Of a stretch of DNA of 64,000 nucleotides, positions 10,365 through 21,206 are shown in pieces. The DNA lies in NCBI GenBank assembly GCA_027922465.2, contig BQMF02000028.1, positions 806,001 to 870,000 of the forward strand, given 5' to 3'. The DNA is from Turritopsis dohrnii. Lineage: Eukaryota > Cnidaria > Hydrozoa > Anthoathecata > Oceaniidae. Position numbers and translations under genes: made by a program. A model generated the notes under the pieces. The model was given only the letters and a program-made list of their open reading frames with translations, was not told the DNA's origin and made no database searches. How positions within the stretch are numbered: position 1 is the first letter of the stretch; every line of letters starts with the position of its first letter.

Positions 10365-12091
10365 TATTATGTGGATACATGAGAATTGATTTTGTTGCTG
10401 CTTGAAGTTGTAGTAAAATATGTGATAGACATAAGATCGATATAATTAACTTTTTACACATATTCCTATTTTATAATTTCATTATTACCTTAAGGGAATT
10501 AAATTTGCGGGAATTAATTTTCGGATTTCCATTGTTCTAGAACAATAGTCTTTTGTTGTAAAACAATAGGACTTGCAAAAGCTAATAAAAGGTTTGATTG
10601 ATAACCTTTGAATATTGGGCTCCTGCATTAAAATTTACACCGGTTTTCATTTCGAAAATGGTGACTCCAAGGCAATGAAAAATAATATCATAACCAACAG
10701 TAACTGAGATACCATTGATCAAAGATAATGAAAATAAATTGCGTATGGGGGATGCAATGTAATATGTCCCAGTGATCAAAGGATCTGACATCAATAAAGA
10801 AATCTCTCTCGCCTATGCATGGTTTTACATGCACATTGCAGAAGTTGACTGTAAAAATGAAGCACAACAGTTATACTAAAATAAAAAGTAGATGTACATT
10901 CACTATTAATATATAGATAGCGTTCATATTGGAGTCTCTGAAGTGTAGAAGAAACATTTTGGCAAGAGGAGGAGGAGAAAGAGTATAGTCCATAGGTTTC
11001 TTAATACAGTATTCACTTTTGCTGGTACCAAAATAAAAATATATTTTATTGGTAAATGACTTATTGTTTTGTTGTTTAACATGCCTCCAAGGTTGAAATA
11101 TTTATAACATTTGAAGGAAAATTGGCTATGACTGATTAAAAACTTAACATATTAGTGCCAGATACAGTTGAAAACATTTGTTCAGTAGGGTTTGACGAAT
11201 CGGTTTTCAGTAATGTACAATGAGGTACACTATGTAAGAGAATGTTGTATGTCCAAATTTCATTTATAGTTATCTGTTATGTACAAAATGTTTATACAAG
11301 AACATCTCAAAGAGTTTTCCAGTTTTCCGTCCATCATTGCAGACTCGTTTTTCTTACATTTTTCGAATTTGAAGAACCTGCATCTCATCATTTGCCTCTA
11401 CAATTACCACTTTATTTTTCCACTTCTATGCACAAAACTTCTGAAAATAAGTGCTTTTATCTTATTTTTAAACATGCCATCATTACTGTTGAACTAAAAG
11501 CAAAGGAGGAGAGTGTATAGTGTTTATGTGTTAAACAAAGGAGTATTCAAATACATCAGTAAGGACAAGTCAGAAAGTGAGATAACATCACAAGAGTTAA
11601 AATTCTTGAACGATCAACAGACAACACAATATGAAAGTATGCTCTTACAGTGATTTGTTGAATCCTCTTCAGTGAATATTATTTCAATATTTCAAATAAA
11701 AAAGGATTAACATAAAAGTTTGCCGCCCAATTTGAGACTGTACATTCCCTTCAATTTTAACTGCATTTAGGTATGGAAGGCTTCTATAGTACATTTCGTT
11801 TTTGCTAATGTTTTTAGTATTGATGCTAATTCATCTTCAAGAATTGGTAAATACATAAATAATTCTCCTCTTAAATATGGCAATTGTCGCATGAAGTTGG
11901 AATATTTTGATCATGTACCTTATCTGGTATTGTATGCTGCCCGGTATATTCCTCAGAATGAAGAATTGTGATATGATTACTCAGCCAAAGATCTGTAGTG
12001 GAGAAAAAATGTGAGTTTTTGTCTCCCCAACCCCCAAGAAAAATCTTGTGACTTTCGGGACATTTTGTGTTCACGACTATTAATATATAGA
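10365..12091. other. Gene-free stretch with two isolated 15-bp Helitron 5' ends
   Basis: No recognisable gene. The 15-bp Helitron 5' terminal block (CTATTAATATATAGA on the plus strand) occurs at 10902-10916 and again at 12077-12091, without the adjacent CGG that follows it in the other copies. They could be remnants or ends of a sister family with a different interior. Reading frames near 10582-10794 and 11242-11520 show no known motif. Confidence 0.5.
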
Positions 12092-12574
12092 CTAGCCACC
12101 AAGGCGGCGTTGCTCGCTGCCCCATATTCAGCCTACGTGTTGTGTGACCTCCCAAAGAGTTCACGAAAAATAGAATTAAGTAATGGGCAATAATAAGTGT
12201 GCCCATGTTGTACGTACAGCTTGAAAAACTCATCAAAAAAATTTATGGGATCGTTTTGCTTTGACCAGCCATTACAGAATATTGTCGATCAAACGTTTTG
12301 ATGACGTGATAGAGCCCCGTCCGCATAGATTTTGCCAAAACCTTTTCATTACCCCAATATCGCGGACCCCAACCAATGTCAGTTATCCCTACTGGTTACC
12401 AAGATAATTTTCCCTGAACGTTACATTCGATTAGTGTTTCAATGCAATGGTTTCACACTGATGTCGCCCAAAATAGAATGAAACAATCACTTTCACAACT
12501 CAATCTACCATTTTGCGTGGCAGACCAACAAACAAATTGACAGACAGACAGAGAATCGGCTATTAATATATAGA
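12092..12574 (-). mobile_element. Non-autonomous Helitron, short type (unit 2, 483 bp)
   Basis: CTAG at 12092-12095 is followed by the hairpin (GCCACCAAGGCGGC, one mismatch). The other end is the GAGAATCGGCTATTAATA block near 12551-12574. The interior differs from unit 1. It has blocks shared with units 3 and 5, such as CACGAAAAATAGAATTAAG, GATGACGTGATAGAGCC and TATCGCGGACCCC. This defines a second, shorter subtype with the same ends. It is non-coding. Confidence 0.75.
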
Positions 12575-12615
12575 ACCCGCCAAGGTGGCGTCGCTTGCCG
12601 CGCGGGCTCAGCCTA

Positions 12616-14630
12616 CTCTCGGGTGCCAAATACAAGGGGGGACGCTTATTAATTTTCAAAAATTTTCACCACCAGGACGGACCTTATTAAGACCCCCCCC
12701 ACCCCCACCCCCACCCCGTTTATTAATTTTGGTGAAAGAGACCAAGGCACCCCTTACAAAACAGAATGATTTTTATACAAAATTTTATCTGAAAGGTAAG
12801 AAGTCATTGCAGTGTACTTGCAAACTAATTCAAATGTTTGTTTTAGAAAAAGAAGTCATTGTAGTGTACTATAGTAAATACTTGCAAACTAATTCGAATG
12901 CTTGTTTTAGAAAAATAATGCTGTACGTTCTTGTGTTGATGAGTTGTTTATTATAGATAGAAATGAGTAGTCGCAAGTTTATTCGAGCTGAATGAGGGAA
13001 GTATTCGATTGAGGAGAAAGAAGCGTTGGGAAGTTTATGTGAAAAGTACAAACAAGAGTATGATGAACAAGTGAAAACAGCTTCTGAACAAGTTACTTTC
13101 AACGCAAATAGAAAGAAACACACAAACCAAACCCCTCGACAGGGCTATCTTGCCAAAGCCGTTCGAGAGTTCTTTTCTGACTTAAAAGATGTGAAGCATG
13201 ACGATCATAATCTCCAATCAGCAATCAAACTCGGCAAGAGATGTTATGAGCAGATTTCGAAGAATAAAGGTGAAGTTACTGTTGACCCATTGAAATCAAA
13301 ATATCGTCGACCTGGCTGAGGGCGAAAAAAAAACTATTCCTGATGTTAGAGAGGCTTTATTCGATTGCTTCATTGACATTCGCGGTACTTTGAAAGCCCG
13401 TTTGCCTAGGAAAATGTTCAAGGTACAGTGCAAAGTTTTCTACAAGCAATGGCTTGCGCAACAGCCTGAGGACATCCCAGAAGATAAAAGGATCGTTTTT
13501 TCCAATCGCTGGATCAAGGCATGGATGGATGAATACGGGGTGAGCCTGAGACACCCCAACAAGCGCTTTCAAATCAAACAAGAAGACAGAGAAGAACGTA
13601 TCACAGAATACTTAAAGAACATTTGGACTGTGAGAAAGTTTTTCTTAGATAATTTTGGAGTTGATCCACCCATCATTAACGGAGACCAGATGCCATTGCA
13701 CAGGAATGAAAGCTGGACACAGAAAACACTTAACTTTAGAGGAATGGACACGTTCCTCAAAGAAAACTATAACCTTTCCCGAGAGCGAATTACTGTTTTC
13801 ACGCAACTTTGCAGCGACCCTGGTGTAATACTTAGACCTGAATTTGTGTTCTAAGGCAAGGGGACATGCACTGTGCTTAATCCACCCGAGGGTATCAAGT
13901 TTAGCTGGGCGCCGAAAGGTTCCTACCGTTTGGAGCAAATGCTATACACGATCTCTAATTTACCAAACAGGTACAACATTTTCACACGGAAGAATTATGC
14001 CATCTATGTCTTGGACAACTAAACAGGCTCTCCTAAAACGAGGATATATTCCTGTTATCATTGGTGGTGGAGTAACTGGTGATATCCAGATTAATGACAC
14101 AGACTTATATACATGCTCCACTCAAAGCGAAATATAGAGAATTTGAGCAAAAATTGATGTTAGACAAGTTGAAAGCGGATCCTAAAGTAATACCTCAACC
14201 TAACAGAAATGAAATCATGAGGATGTTAACTGAGAGCTTTGATTAACTATGTTGCAGCTCGCAACAGTCTCAAGAAACGGATCCAACATGTGAACGAAAA
14301 AGAAAAAGCAGCCCCGGAGGAGGATACGTAGTTGAAGAGGAGGGAAACGTAGTTGAAGAGGAGGACGACTTTCCAAATTTGGTTGACAACTTGTTTTATT
14401 AGATTAAAGACTTTGTTTGTTAATATTCTTTGTTTTGTCTGTTTATATTTGTTCCTTGAATAGTTCTAAGTATGCATATAAGTACACTTGTCTCCTTGAA
14501 TACCTTGAAACCCCATTTTAACGGATTTCTGCCCCCCTCGTTTATTAAGACCCCCACCCGCTTATTAATTTTCAGATAACGTCACCACCCCCCGTTTATT
14601 AAGACCCCCTTTGTATTTGGCACCTGAGAG
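12616..14630 (+). mobile_element. Transposon A: TA-targeting DDE element nested in a Helitron
   Basis: The left end CTCTCGGGTGCCAAATACAA and the inverted right end CTCTCAGGTGCCAAATACAA agree with one mismatch. TA flanks both sides (12614-12615 and 14631-14632). Subterminal blocks of TTATTAAGACCCCC and GCTTATTAATTTTC recur several times near both ends and are candidate transposase-binding sites. The element encodes one broken transposase. TA duplication plus a DDE transposase places it in or near the Tc1/mariner-pogo group. Confidence 0.85.
12970..14246 (+). pseudogene. DDE transposase of transposon A, frameshifted
   Basis: Recognisable segments are an N-terminal basic region (13026-13319), a helix-turn-helix-like region and D1 block (13390-13854, with IINGDQMPL), a D2 block near 13995-14020 (YAIYVLDN) and a D3 block near 14080-14105 (GDIQINDTD). 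The three Asp residues fit a DDD catalytic triad that binds two metal ions. The gene is dead: there are stops or frameshifts near 13319, 13855 and 14015, and the D2 and D3 blocks lie in different frames. Exact superfamily assignment needs a profile search. Confidence 0.75.
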
Positions 14631-15020
14631 TACGTTGTGTCATCTCCCAAAGAGTTCACGAAAAATGGAATTAAGGAATTGACAATAGAAAGAGTTACCA
14701 TCTTGCAGAGCTCGAAATTCTGAGCAAGAAAATGTATAGGATCATATGCCTATGACGTTACAGAGATTTCATCGATCAAATATTTTGATGACGTCACACA
14801 CCCGTCTCCCAGATAAATTAGACCCAAATTTTTTCGTCACCCCATGACCTGTATCGCGGACCCCAGATAATTTTCCCTAAACGTCGCATTCGATTAGGAC
14901 CTTACTGCAATAGTTTCACACTGATGTCGCACAAAATGAAATAAAATAATTTCTCTCACAACTCATCTGCCATTTTGCGTGACTTACAAACAAACGGAGA
15001 ATCGAATATTAATATATAGA

Positions 15021-15870
15021 CTAGCCACCAAGGCGGCGTCAATTGCCGCCCATGTCCACCTGCTCTGTATCACTGTATCAATAAACGTCTCGAACAACTT
15101 GTTTCAACCAGATGCAGATTCGAAGTCACAACCTCTAGTAAAACCAATCTTTTATCAGTGTAACAATACACTCAAAACCTAGAGAGAGAAAACTTCAACT
15201 TTTTATTAGCTTTTGTTTTAAAAAAGTTACGCGCTCTAACATGGGTGCTATCAAACGTAAGGGGGAAGTGGTTTTTCTTTTTAAAAAGGTCACACGGGAG
15301 GAGAGAAAAAAGGCACGTGCAAAATGAATAAAGTGAATAAAAAAAAACGCTCGATCTGATTAAAATAGATTGAAAGAAATCGATTAAAAGAAATTAAGAC
15401 AAGTATTAAGACAAAAGCAAAAAAAAAAATATTTTGTATCATGATACTCTTTTTTTACCTATCGGTTTTTTAACATTTTGATTGCTTGAAAAAAAGTTCA
15501 CCCGTCTCAGACAGTCAGGCAAGGATACGTTAGGATACACTTGCAAGCATGCTGCCACGTTCTGCCACTGCTGCTTTTATGTCCAAAACGTTTAATCAGT
15601 TAGTTTCTTTGTATTTAGTTGATGTATTGTTTTCAAAGCCAAGTCAACGTGGAATATAAAACTAACAATAATAATAAAAACAAAACGTTATTCCTATTAG
15701 TTCATCAGCCAAAAAAGTCACGTTTGATTGGGATTGCAATGTATTTGCTCTGAACTCACGTCGCACACAAAAAAAAAATTTCGCTCACAACTCAATCTAC
15801 CATTTTGTGTGACTTACAAACAAACAAACAAACAGACAGACAGACGGAGAATTGGGTATTAATATATAGA
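15021..15870 (-). mobile_element. Non-autonomous Helitron, long type (unit 4, 850 bp)
   Basis: The copy runs from CTAG plus hairpin at 15021 to TATTAATATATAGA at 15857-15870, and matches unit 1 along its length. It directly abuts unit 3 and unit 5 with no intervening base: the minus-strand junctions read CTAG immediately followed by TCTATATATT. No coding sequence. Confidence 0.82.
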
Positions 15871-16212
15871 CTAGCCGCCAAGGCGGCGTCGCTCGCCGCC
15901 CATGTCCACCTTCAGCCTGCGTTGGGTTCACGAAAAATGGAATTAAGGAATTGACAATGGAAAGTGTTACCATCTTGTAGAGCTCGAAATTCTGAGCAAG
16001 AAAATGTATAGGATCATATGTCTATGACGAACCGTTTCGGAGATATCGTCGATCAAAAGTTTTGATGACGTCATAAAGGCCCGTCCCCAAAAATTTTGCC
16101 CAAATTTTTTCGTCACCCCATGGCCAATATCGTGGACCCCAAAAAACGTCAGTTATCCCTATTGGTTACCGAGAAAATTTTCCCTAAACGTCGCATTCGA
16201 TTAGAGCCTCAA

Positions 16213-17474
16213 TTTTTTTTTTTTTTTTCAGTCTCAATCATCTTTGATACAACATTTTATTACAAAAATGACTTCTTCCCAATCACAGCATAAACAATAT
16301 TATAGTAATAAATAGAAACTAGCCGCCAAGGCGGCGTCGCTCGCCGCCCATGTTCAGCATGCGTTGACTTCACGAAAAATAAAATTAAGGAATTGGCAAC
16401 CGAAAGTGTTACCATGTTGTAGAGCTCGAAAACCTGATCAAAAAAATGTATGGAATCGTTCCGCTACGATCAACCGTTACAGAGATATCATTCTTCAAAG
16501 ATTTATATGACGTCACAGACCCCTCCCAAAAAAATTAGACCCAAATTTTTCGTCACCCCATCGCCTGTATCGCGGACCCCAGATAACGTCAGTTAGCCCT
16601 AGAGGCAGATTCGAAATCAAATATCAAATATCAGTTTAAACAATGGTTCCAAAAAAACCAAAATTTCATGATGTGTTATTTGTTTTTTAAAACAATCGTT
16701 GATCAGTACAACAATACACTCAAAACGTAGAGAGAAAAAACTTTTTATTAGCTTTTGTTTTAAAAAAGTTACGCGCTCTAACATGGGTGCTATCAAACAG
16801 GGGGAAAATGGTTTCTCTTCTTAAAAAGTTCACACGGGAGGAGAGAAAAAAGGCACGTGCTAAATGAATAAAGAGAATAAAAAAACGTTCGATCAGAAGA
16901 GCTTTATAAAAAGAAATTAAATTATTAAAAGAAAAGCAAAAAAACATTTTGTTTCATGATACTCTTTTTTTACCTATCGGTTTTTAAACATTTTGATTGC
17001 TCGAAAAAATGCTCACCCGTCCAGGCAGTAAGGCAAGGATACGTTAGGATACACTGGTAAAGCGCACATGCTGCCACGTTCTGCCACTGCTGCTTTTTGT
17101 CCAAAACGTTTAATCAGTTAGTTTCTTTGTATTTAGTTGATGTACTGTTTTCAAAGCCAAGTCAACGTGGAATATAAAACTAACAATAATAATAAAAACA
17201 AAACGTTATTCCTATTAGTTCATCAGCCAAAAAAAGTCACGTTCGATTGGGGTTGCAATGTATTTTCTTCGAACTCAGTCGCACACAAAAAAAGAAATAA
17301 TTTCGCTCACAACTCAATTTACCATTTTGCGTGACAGACAAACAAACAGACAAACAGAGAATCGGCTATTAATATATCAGACAAACAGAGAATCGGCTAT
17401 TAATATATAGATAGAAATAAAAAACGTTATGATTCAGGATTGTAATTGACATTCGGTGGTGATCAAATCATCTA
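16213..17474 (-). mobile_element. Small poly(A)-tailed retrocopy inside Helitron unit 5, split by unit 6
   Basis: A run of 16 T at 16213-16228 (poly(A) on the minus strand) begins an insert. The flanks ATTAGAGCCTCAA (16200-16212) and ATTAGATACTCAA (17475-17487) form an imperfect 13-bp target duplication. Removing unit 6 (16319-17411) leaves about 169 bp. On the minus strand an AATAAA lies about 30 bases before the A-run, as at a normal mRNA 3' end. This fits a 5'-truncated copy of an mRNA 3' end, or a SINE, inserted by LINE machinery. Confidence 0.65.
16319..17411 (-). mobile_element. Helitron unit 6, 1093 bp, nested, chimeric interior, duplicated 5' end
   Basis: CTAG at 16319-16322 and the hairpin start the unit; it ends at TATTAATATATAGA (17398-17411). 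The plus-strand flanks are A (16318) and T (17412), again the A/T target. The first part is of the short type (CACGAAAAATAAAATTAAGG, TATCGCGGACCCC). The rest is of the long type (AACATGGGTGCTATCAAACA, CACGTTCTGCCACTGCTGC), so the two interiors are fused in one unit. The last 34 bp, with GAGAATCGGCTATTAATA, occur twice in tandem. Confidence 0.75.
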
Positions 17475-17598
17475 ATTAGATACTCAATACAATGGTTTCA
17501 CACTGACGTCGCACAAAATAAATAAAATAATCACTCTTACAACTCAATCTACCATTTTGCGTGACTTACAAACAGAGAATCGGCTATTAATATATAGA

Positions 17599-18618
17599 CT
17601 AGCCGCCAAGGCGGCGCCGCTCGCCGCCCATGCTCAGCCTGCGTTGTATCACCACCTGCTCCAAATTATTGCACTTAAAACCAGCGATAAGACTTCCTTT
17701 GCTGCTGGCTTTATCGATTAATAAAGCTCGTTTGCACGTGAAGAGAAATACGTTCCTGGTGTTTCAAATCTTGCATGTTCTTAACTCAGCCGTTCATTGT
17801 CGCGGTCGCATTTAAAATGTCAGTAGACTTTCTTGTTTTACACAATGCATTCCGAACGTGAACTTCACGTGTTTTTTATTTACTATTTTAAACCAATCAA
17901 ATATCAGTTTAACAATACACTCAAAACGCAGAGAGAAGAAACTTTTCAACTTATTATTAGCTTTTGTTTTACGCGCTCTAACATGGGTGCTGTCAGAAGT
18001 AGGTGAAAAAATGGTTTCTTTTCTTAAAAAGATCACACGGGAGGAGAAAAAAATGCACGTGCTAAATGAATGAAGTGAATAAAAAACGTTCGATCAGATT
18101 TAAATAGATTAAAAGAAATCGATTAAAACAAATTAAGACAACTATTAAGACAAAAGCAAAAAAAAAATATTTTGTTTCATGAATCTCTTTTTTTTACCTA
18201 TCGGTTTTTAAGCTTTTTGATTGTTCGAAAAAAAGTTCACCCGTCTCAGACAGTCAGGAAAGCGTTAGGATACACTGGCAAACCGCACATGCTGCCACGT
18301 TGTGCCACTGCTGCTTTTTGTCCAAAATGTTTAATCAGTTAGTTTCTTAGTTGATGTATTGTTTTCAAAGCCAAGTCAACATGGAATATAAAACTGACAA
18401 TAATAATAAAAACAAAACGTTATTCCTATTAGTTCTTCAGCCAAAAAAAGTCACGTTCGATTGGGGTTGCAATGTATTTATTGCTTCAAACTCACGTCGC
18501 ACACCAAAAAAGAAATAATTTCGTTCACAACTCAATCTACCATTTTGCGTGACTTACAAACAAACAAACAAACAAACAAACAAACAGACAGACAGAGAAT
18601 CGGCTATTAATATATAGA
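17599..18618 (-). mobile_element. Non-autonomous Helitron, long type (unit 7, 1020 bp)
   Basis: It starts at CTAG 17599-17602 with hairpin GCCGCCAAGGCGGC and ends at TATTAATATATAGA (18605-18618). The interior matches units 1 and 4 with an extra segment near 17650-17900. It abuts unit 5 exactly. The base beyond the 5' end is C (G on the minus strand) rather than the expected T, so this outer boundary is not a clean A/T insertion site. Confidence 0.75.
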
Positions 18619-19016
18619 CACGGCAAGGGTGTTGGATGACCATATGATTCCTGCAAGGTTACCTACATAATCATAGACTCAGCTGTATATCAGGGATATA
18701 CAACTAACTGAATATGGTAGGATTTGGAGCCCTCACTAAAACCAGTCTGATATATATATATATTTTGAAGAGATAAGCAATTATTTTTCTTCAGCCGTTG
18801 TCGATTGGAGTATGTGTGTGTGTGTGAGTAAAGAGAAAATCAGACATTAAGTTTGATTGGACGTAGTATAGACTACAATAGAATATGACAGGGCTTAGAC
18901 AGAGGCTTAAGGCTTGACATATTTCAGTTCATGTCAGAAATAGAAGATAGTAAGCTATACGTAAAAAAGAATAACAAATTAATACCTGAGTGTATTAAAT
19001 ATGGACTTTTAGATGG
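18619..19016. other. Gene-free stretch with dinucleotide tracts
   Basis: Contains a short (AT)n tract near 18750-18765 and a (TG)n tract near 18812-18826. No gene is recognised. Confidence 0.6.
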
Positions 19017-19735
19017 TTAATGTCTTAAATTATCAATCGTTTCTTTCGAGAACAGTCTATAAAGGTCATTTATATGACCTATAACGTGGGTTTCTTCTGG
19101 ACCAGATATTTTCACCTTGAGAGAACCGTTGATCGTGTATAAACTGGAAAGCATTTTTTTTTAAAGAGAGAGTTAGCTTTCCCCATCAGTCGTCTAAACT
19201 CGGAGCAAAGAGATTCATTGATATAAATTCTGGCACCATCATTTCGATTTGTAAGCAAATTATTTTCTTCATTGGAGAGATCTTTAAGCACCCTTTTTGA
19301 TCTTAGTACATTCATGACATCCTTTCTGTTAATAAGTTTAGCAATTACAACGTTCTTGGATCCAATTTTGTGAACAGCATGGAAATCACGTCTTTGTACC
19401 TCAACACCGACTTTTCGAAATATATCGATAACATTCTGTTCAACATCTTTGACATCTCCATCAATGCCAACAATTTCCAGACATTCACGCCTAGAATATT
19501 GCTCCTGGGCAAACAATTTTCTTTCTACAGCTTCAATCCTTGCTTGGACATCTCCAAGATCATAACTATCATGGTTATCATTAGATTTCATGGAGGACAA
19601 CTGTTCTTTGATGTTGCCAATCTCAGTGGTAAGTGAATCAACTTTGTCTCTAAGTGATTTCTCCGTCGCATCTTTTTCTTGCAACAGCTTTAGCAGATCC
19701 TGTTTTGATAGACTTAAGTATGATCTTCCAGACAT
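19017..19735 (-). pseudogene. LINE ORF1p (coiled coil plus nucleic-acid-binding domain), one frameshift
   Basis: The reading frame from the Met codon at 19735 has a heptad-rich coiled coil (LLKLLQEKDATEKSL to about residue 75) and then YSRRECLEIVGI, an RRM-like block typical of LINE ORF1 proteins. Next come FHAVHKIGSKNVVIAKL and INESLC. ORF1p binds LINE RNA and acts as a chaperone during target-primed reverse transcription. The frame is lost in an A-rich tract at about 19150-19160. The other frame continues with the expected C-terminus (INGSLKVKI, then HINDLYRLF) to a TAA at 19017-19019. No matching ORF2 lies beside it, so it is an isolated fragment. The LINE at 36395 may belong to a different family. 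Confidence 0.75.
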
Positions 19736-20433
19736 ATTTTTATTTTAGTTTAAGAAGTTTAATATGTTGTAAAAGTTTGATTCGAAAATTCGTTTCTAGC
19801 CAGCCTCGGAGCACGCTGTCTACAGTTCGGCAGCCATATTGAAAAAAATATATAGATTTCAAGGAAAAAGTCAGGGAAATAATACCCAGATTTGGTTTAA
19901 TTCCGGGAAATTTTCCCTGAAATGTGTGTATAAACCCTGATCTGCAGGTAAAACATTTAAGCATGTTTTCCATATGGCAGAATTTTCCGCTCGGGATGAA
20001 TTTTCAGCTGATGAGCATGCGCAGTATTACTATCGAATGAAATGTTGGGTTGAAAAATATCACGCGCGTTGAGAAAATCCAGTTGGTTTTGATTCAACTT
20101 TTTTTTCAGTCAGCGCGGATTCTAATGAAGCAATGAATTTCAGCCAATCAGGAATTTTTATTTTCAATTGTGTCAGCATTTTTGAATTCACTGAATATTC
20201 TATGTTTTCAAACCTCATTTCAAACTCACCACCAACAAAACAACACAAAGATATGGATTGCAATAATACAGGAAGATATAGACTAAACCAGTAATTATAC
20301 AACCATAGAAATACTTATTTCTATGATACAACCAATAAGAACAAACAGAAGCAGATAATAATGAAAAAGATTCATTTGACGAAGAAGCGGAGAACAGAGA
20401 ATTTCAAATGTCTGGAATGAATATAATTACCTG
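19736..20433. other. Gene-free stretch with one arm of an inverted repeat
   Basis: The block GGCAGAATTTTCCGCTCGGG near 19975-19997 is repeated in inverted orientation at about 20835-20870, with flanking AGCATGTTTT also inverted. This suggests a further TIR element of about 0.95 kb whose right end abuts transposon B's duplicated left end. No protein is recognised. Confidence 0.45.
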
Positions 20434-21206
20434 AGATGTCAGAATAATTACAGTAGTGTTCCCCAAACAAATAGTACCTACCAAATAGTACATCTGATAA
20501 CAGTGGAATAATTCAACCTAATACATCATATATTCAAATATACAGGGACTCATTCGAAACTATGAAAAAAATACTCGTGATCAAATAAATAAAGTTCATT
20601 GACGAGAGTAACGATAGGCCTTTAGTGGGGCGTGATGCAAAAAAGGGACGGGCCCAAGATCTACTTTTGCAACGCTGTCTTTTTCGTAAACGTCTACATA
20701 AAATTATGAAAACCAATGATTTCATCCTTATAAAATTACTATGATTCACATTCCATCTTTATCATCTGTTTACATAGAAAATGCAACAATTTGATGGAAA
20801 CAGGCCATTTTTTCAACGTGCTGAAAAATGCGAGCGGAAAATTCATCCTGACCGGAAAATTCTGCCATATATAAAACATGCTTTACATATAACTACCTTA
20901 AGGGAAGAAATTATTTGCGAAAGAAATATGTGCGGAAGAAATTTTTGCGGAATTTATTTTTGCGAATTTGGGCCCAATTCGCAAAAATTTCTTCCGCAAA
21001 TAAATCAAAATATCGCTCATTCGCAAAAATTTATTCCGCACTTTTTTTAGTTTTTCACATCCGCAAAAATTTATTCCGCAAAATAATGGTGTTATCAGTC
21101 TTTTTGGAACTAATAAGGAAGAGATGGGAGACAAGCAAGAAAATAAAACAAGAAAATGTTTTAAAATTTTCATTTTTATTCGTCAATAGTAATAACTGGA
21201 TTGCAA
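20434..21206. repeat. First copy of a 773-bp tandem duplication
   Basis: This segment and the next (from 21207) are nearly identical and exactly 773 bp apart. Each contains about 460 bp of flanking DNA plus about 300 bp of the left end of transposon B (TA then CCTTAAGGGAAGAAATTATT). The copies differ at a few positions, for example AACTAATAAGGAAG versus AACTCATATGGAAG. This first copy is only a truncated transposon end; the second leads into the full element. Confidence 0.9.

Larger units (their letters stand above)
12575..15020 (-). mobile_element. Helitron unit 3 (short type) split by a DDE transposon
   Basis: It begins with a decayed 3' end (CCCGCCAAGGTGGCGTCGC) and ends at the TATTAATATATAGA block at 15007-15020. 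Between 12616 and 14630 it contains an inserted TA-targeting transposon. The flanks CAGCCTA and TACGTTGTG rejoin to match the uninterrupted sequence of unit 2 near 12133-12150. Without the insert the unit is about 430 bp and has the same interior as unit 2. Confidence 0.75.
15871..17598 (-). mobile_element. Helitron unit 5 (short type) interrupted by a retrocopy and by unit 6
   Basis: The 3' end with hairpin is at 15871 and the 5' end block at 17585-17598. The interior is of the short type (GGAATTAAGGAATTGACAAT, GATGACGTCATAAAGGCCC). It is interrupted at about 16212 by an A-tailed insert that resumes at 17475; that insert is in turn split by unit 6. Unit 5 abuts unit 4 and unit 7 exactly. Confidence 0.7.

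Noticed and set aside
10582..10794. 70-residue frame on the minus strand
   Set aside because: Looks protein-like in parts (GVTIFEMKTGVNFNAG) but no family, no splice sites and no support.
12011..15182. Short frames containing LIYRLATKAA near 12011 and 14979
   Set aside because: They arise from translating the Helitron junction (TATTAATATATAGACTAGCC plus hairpin); they are not genes.
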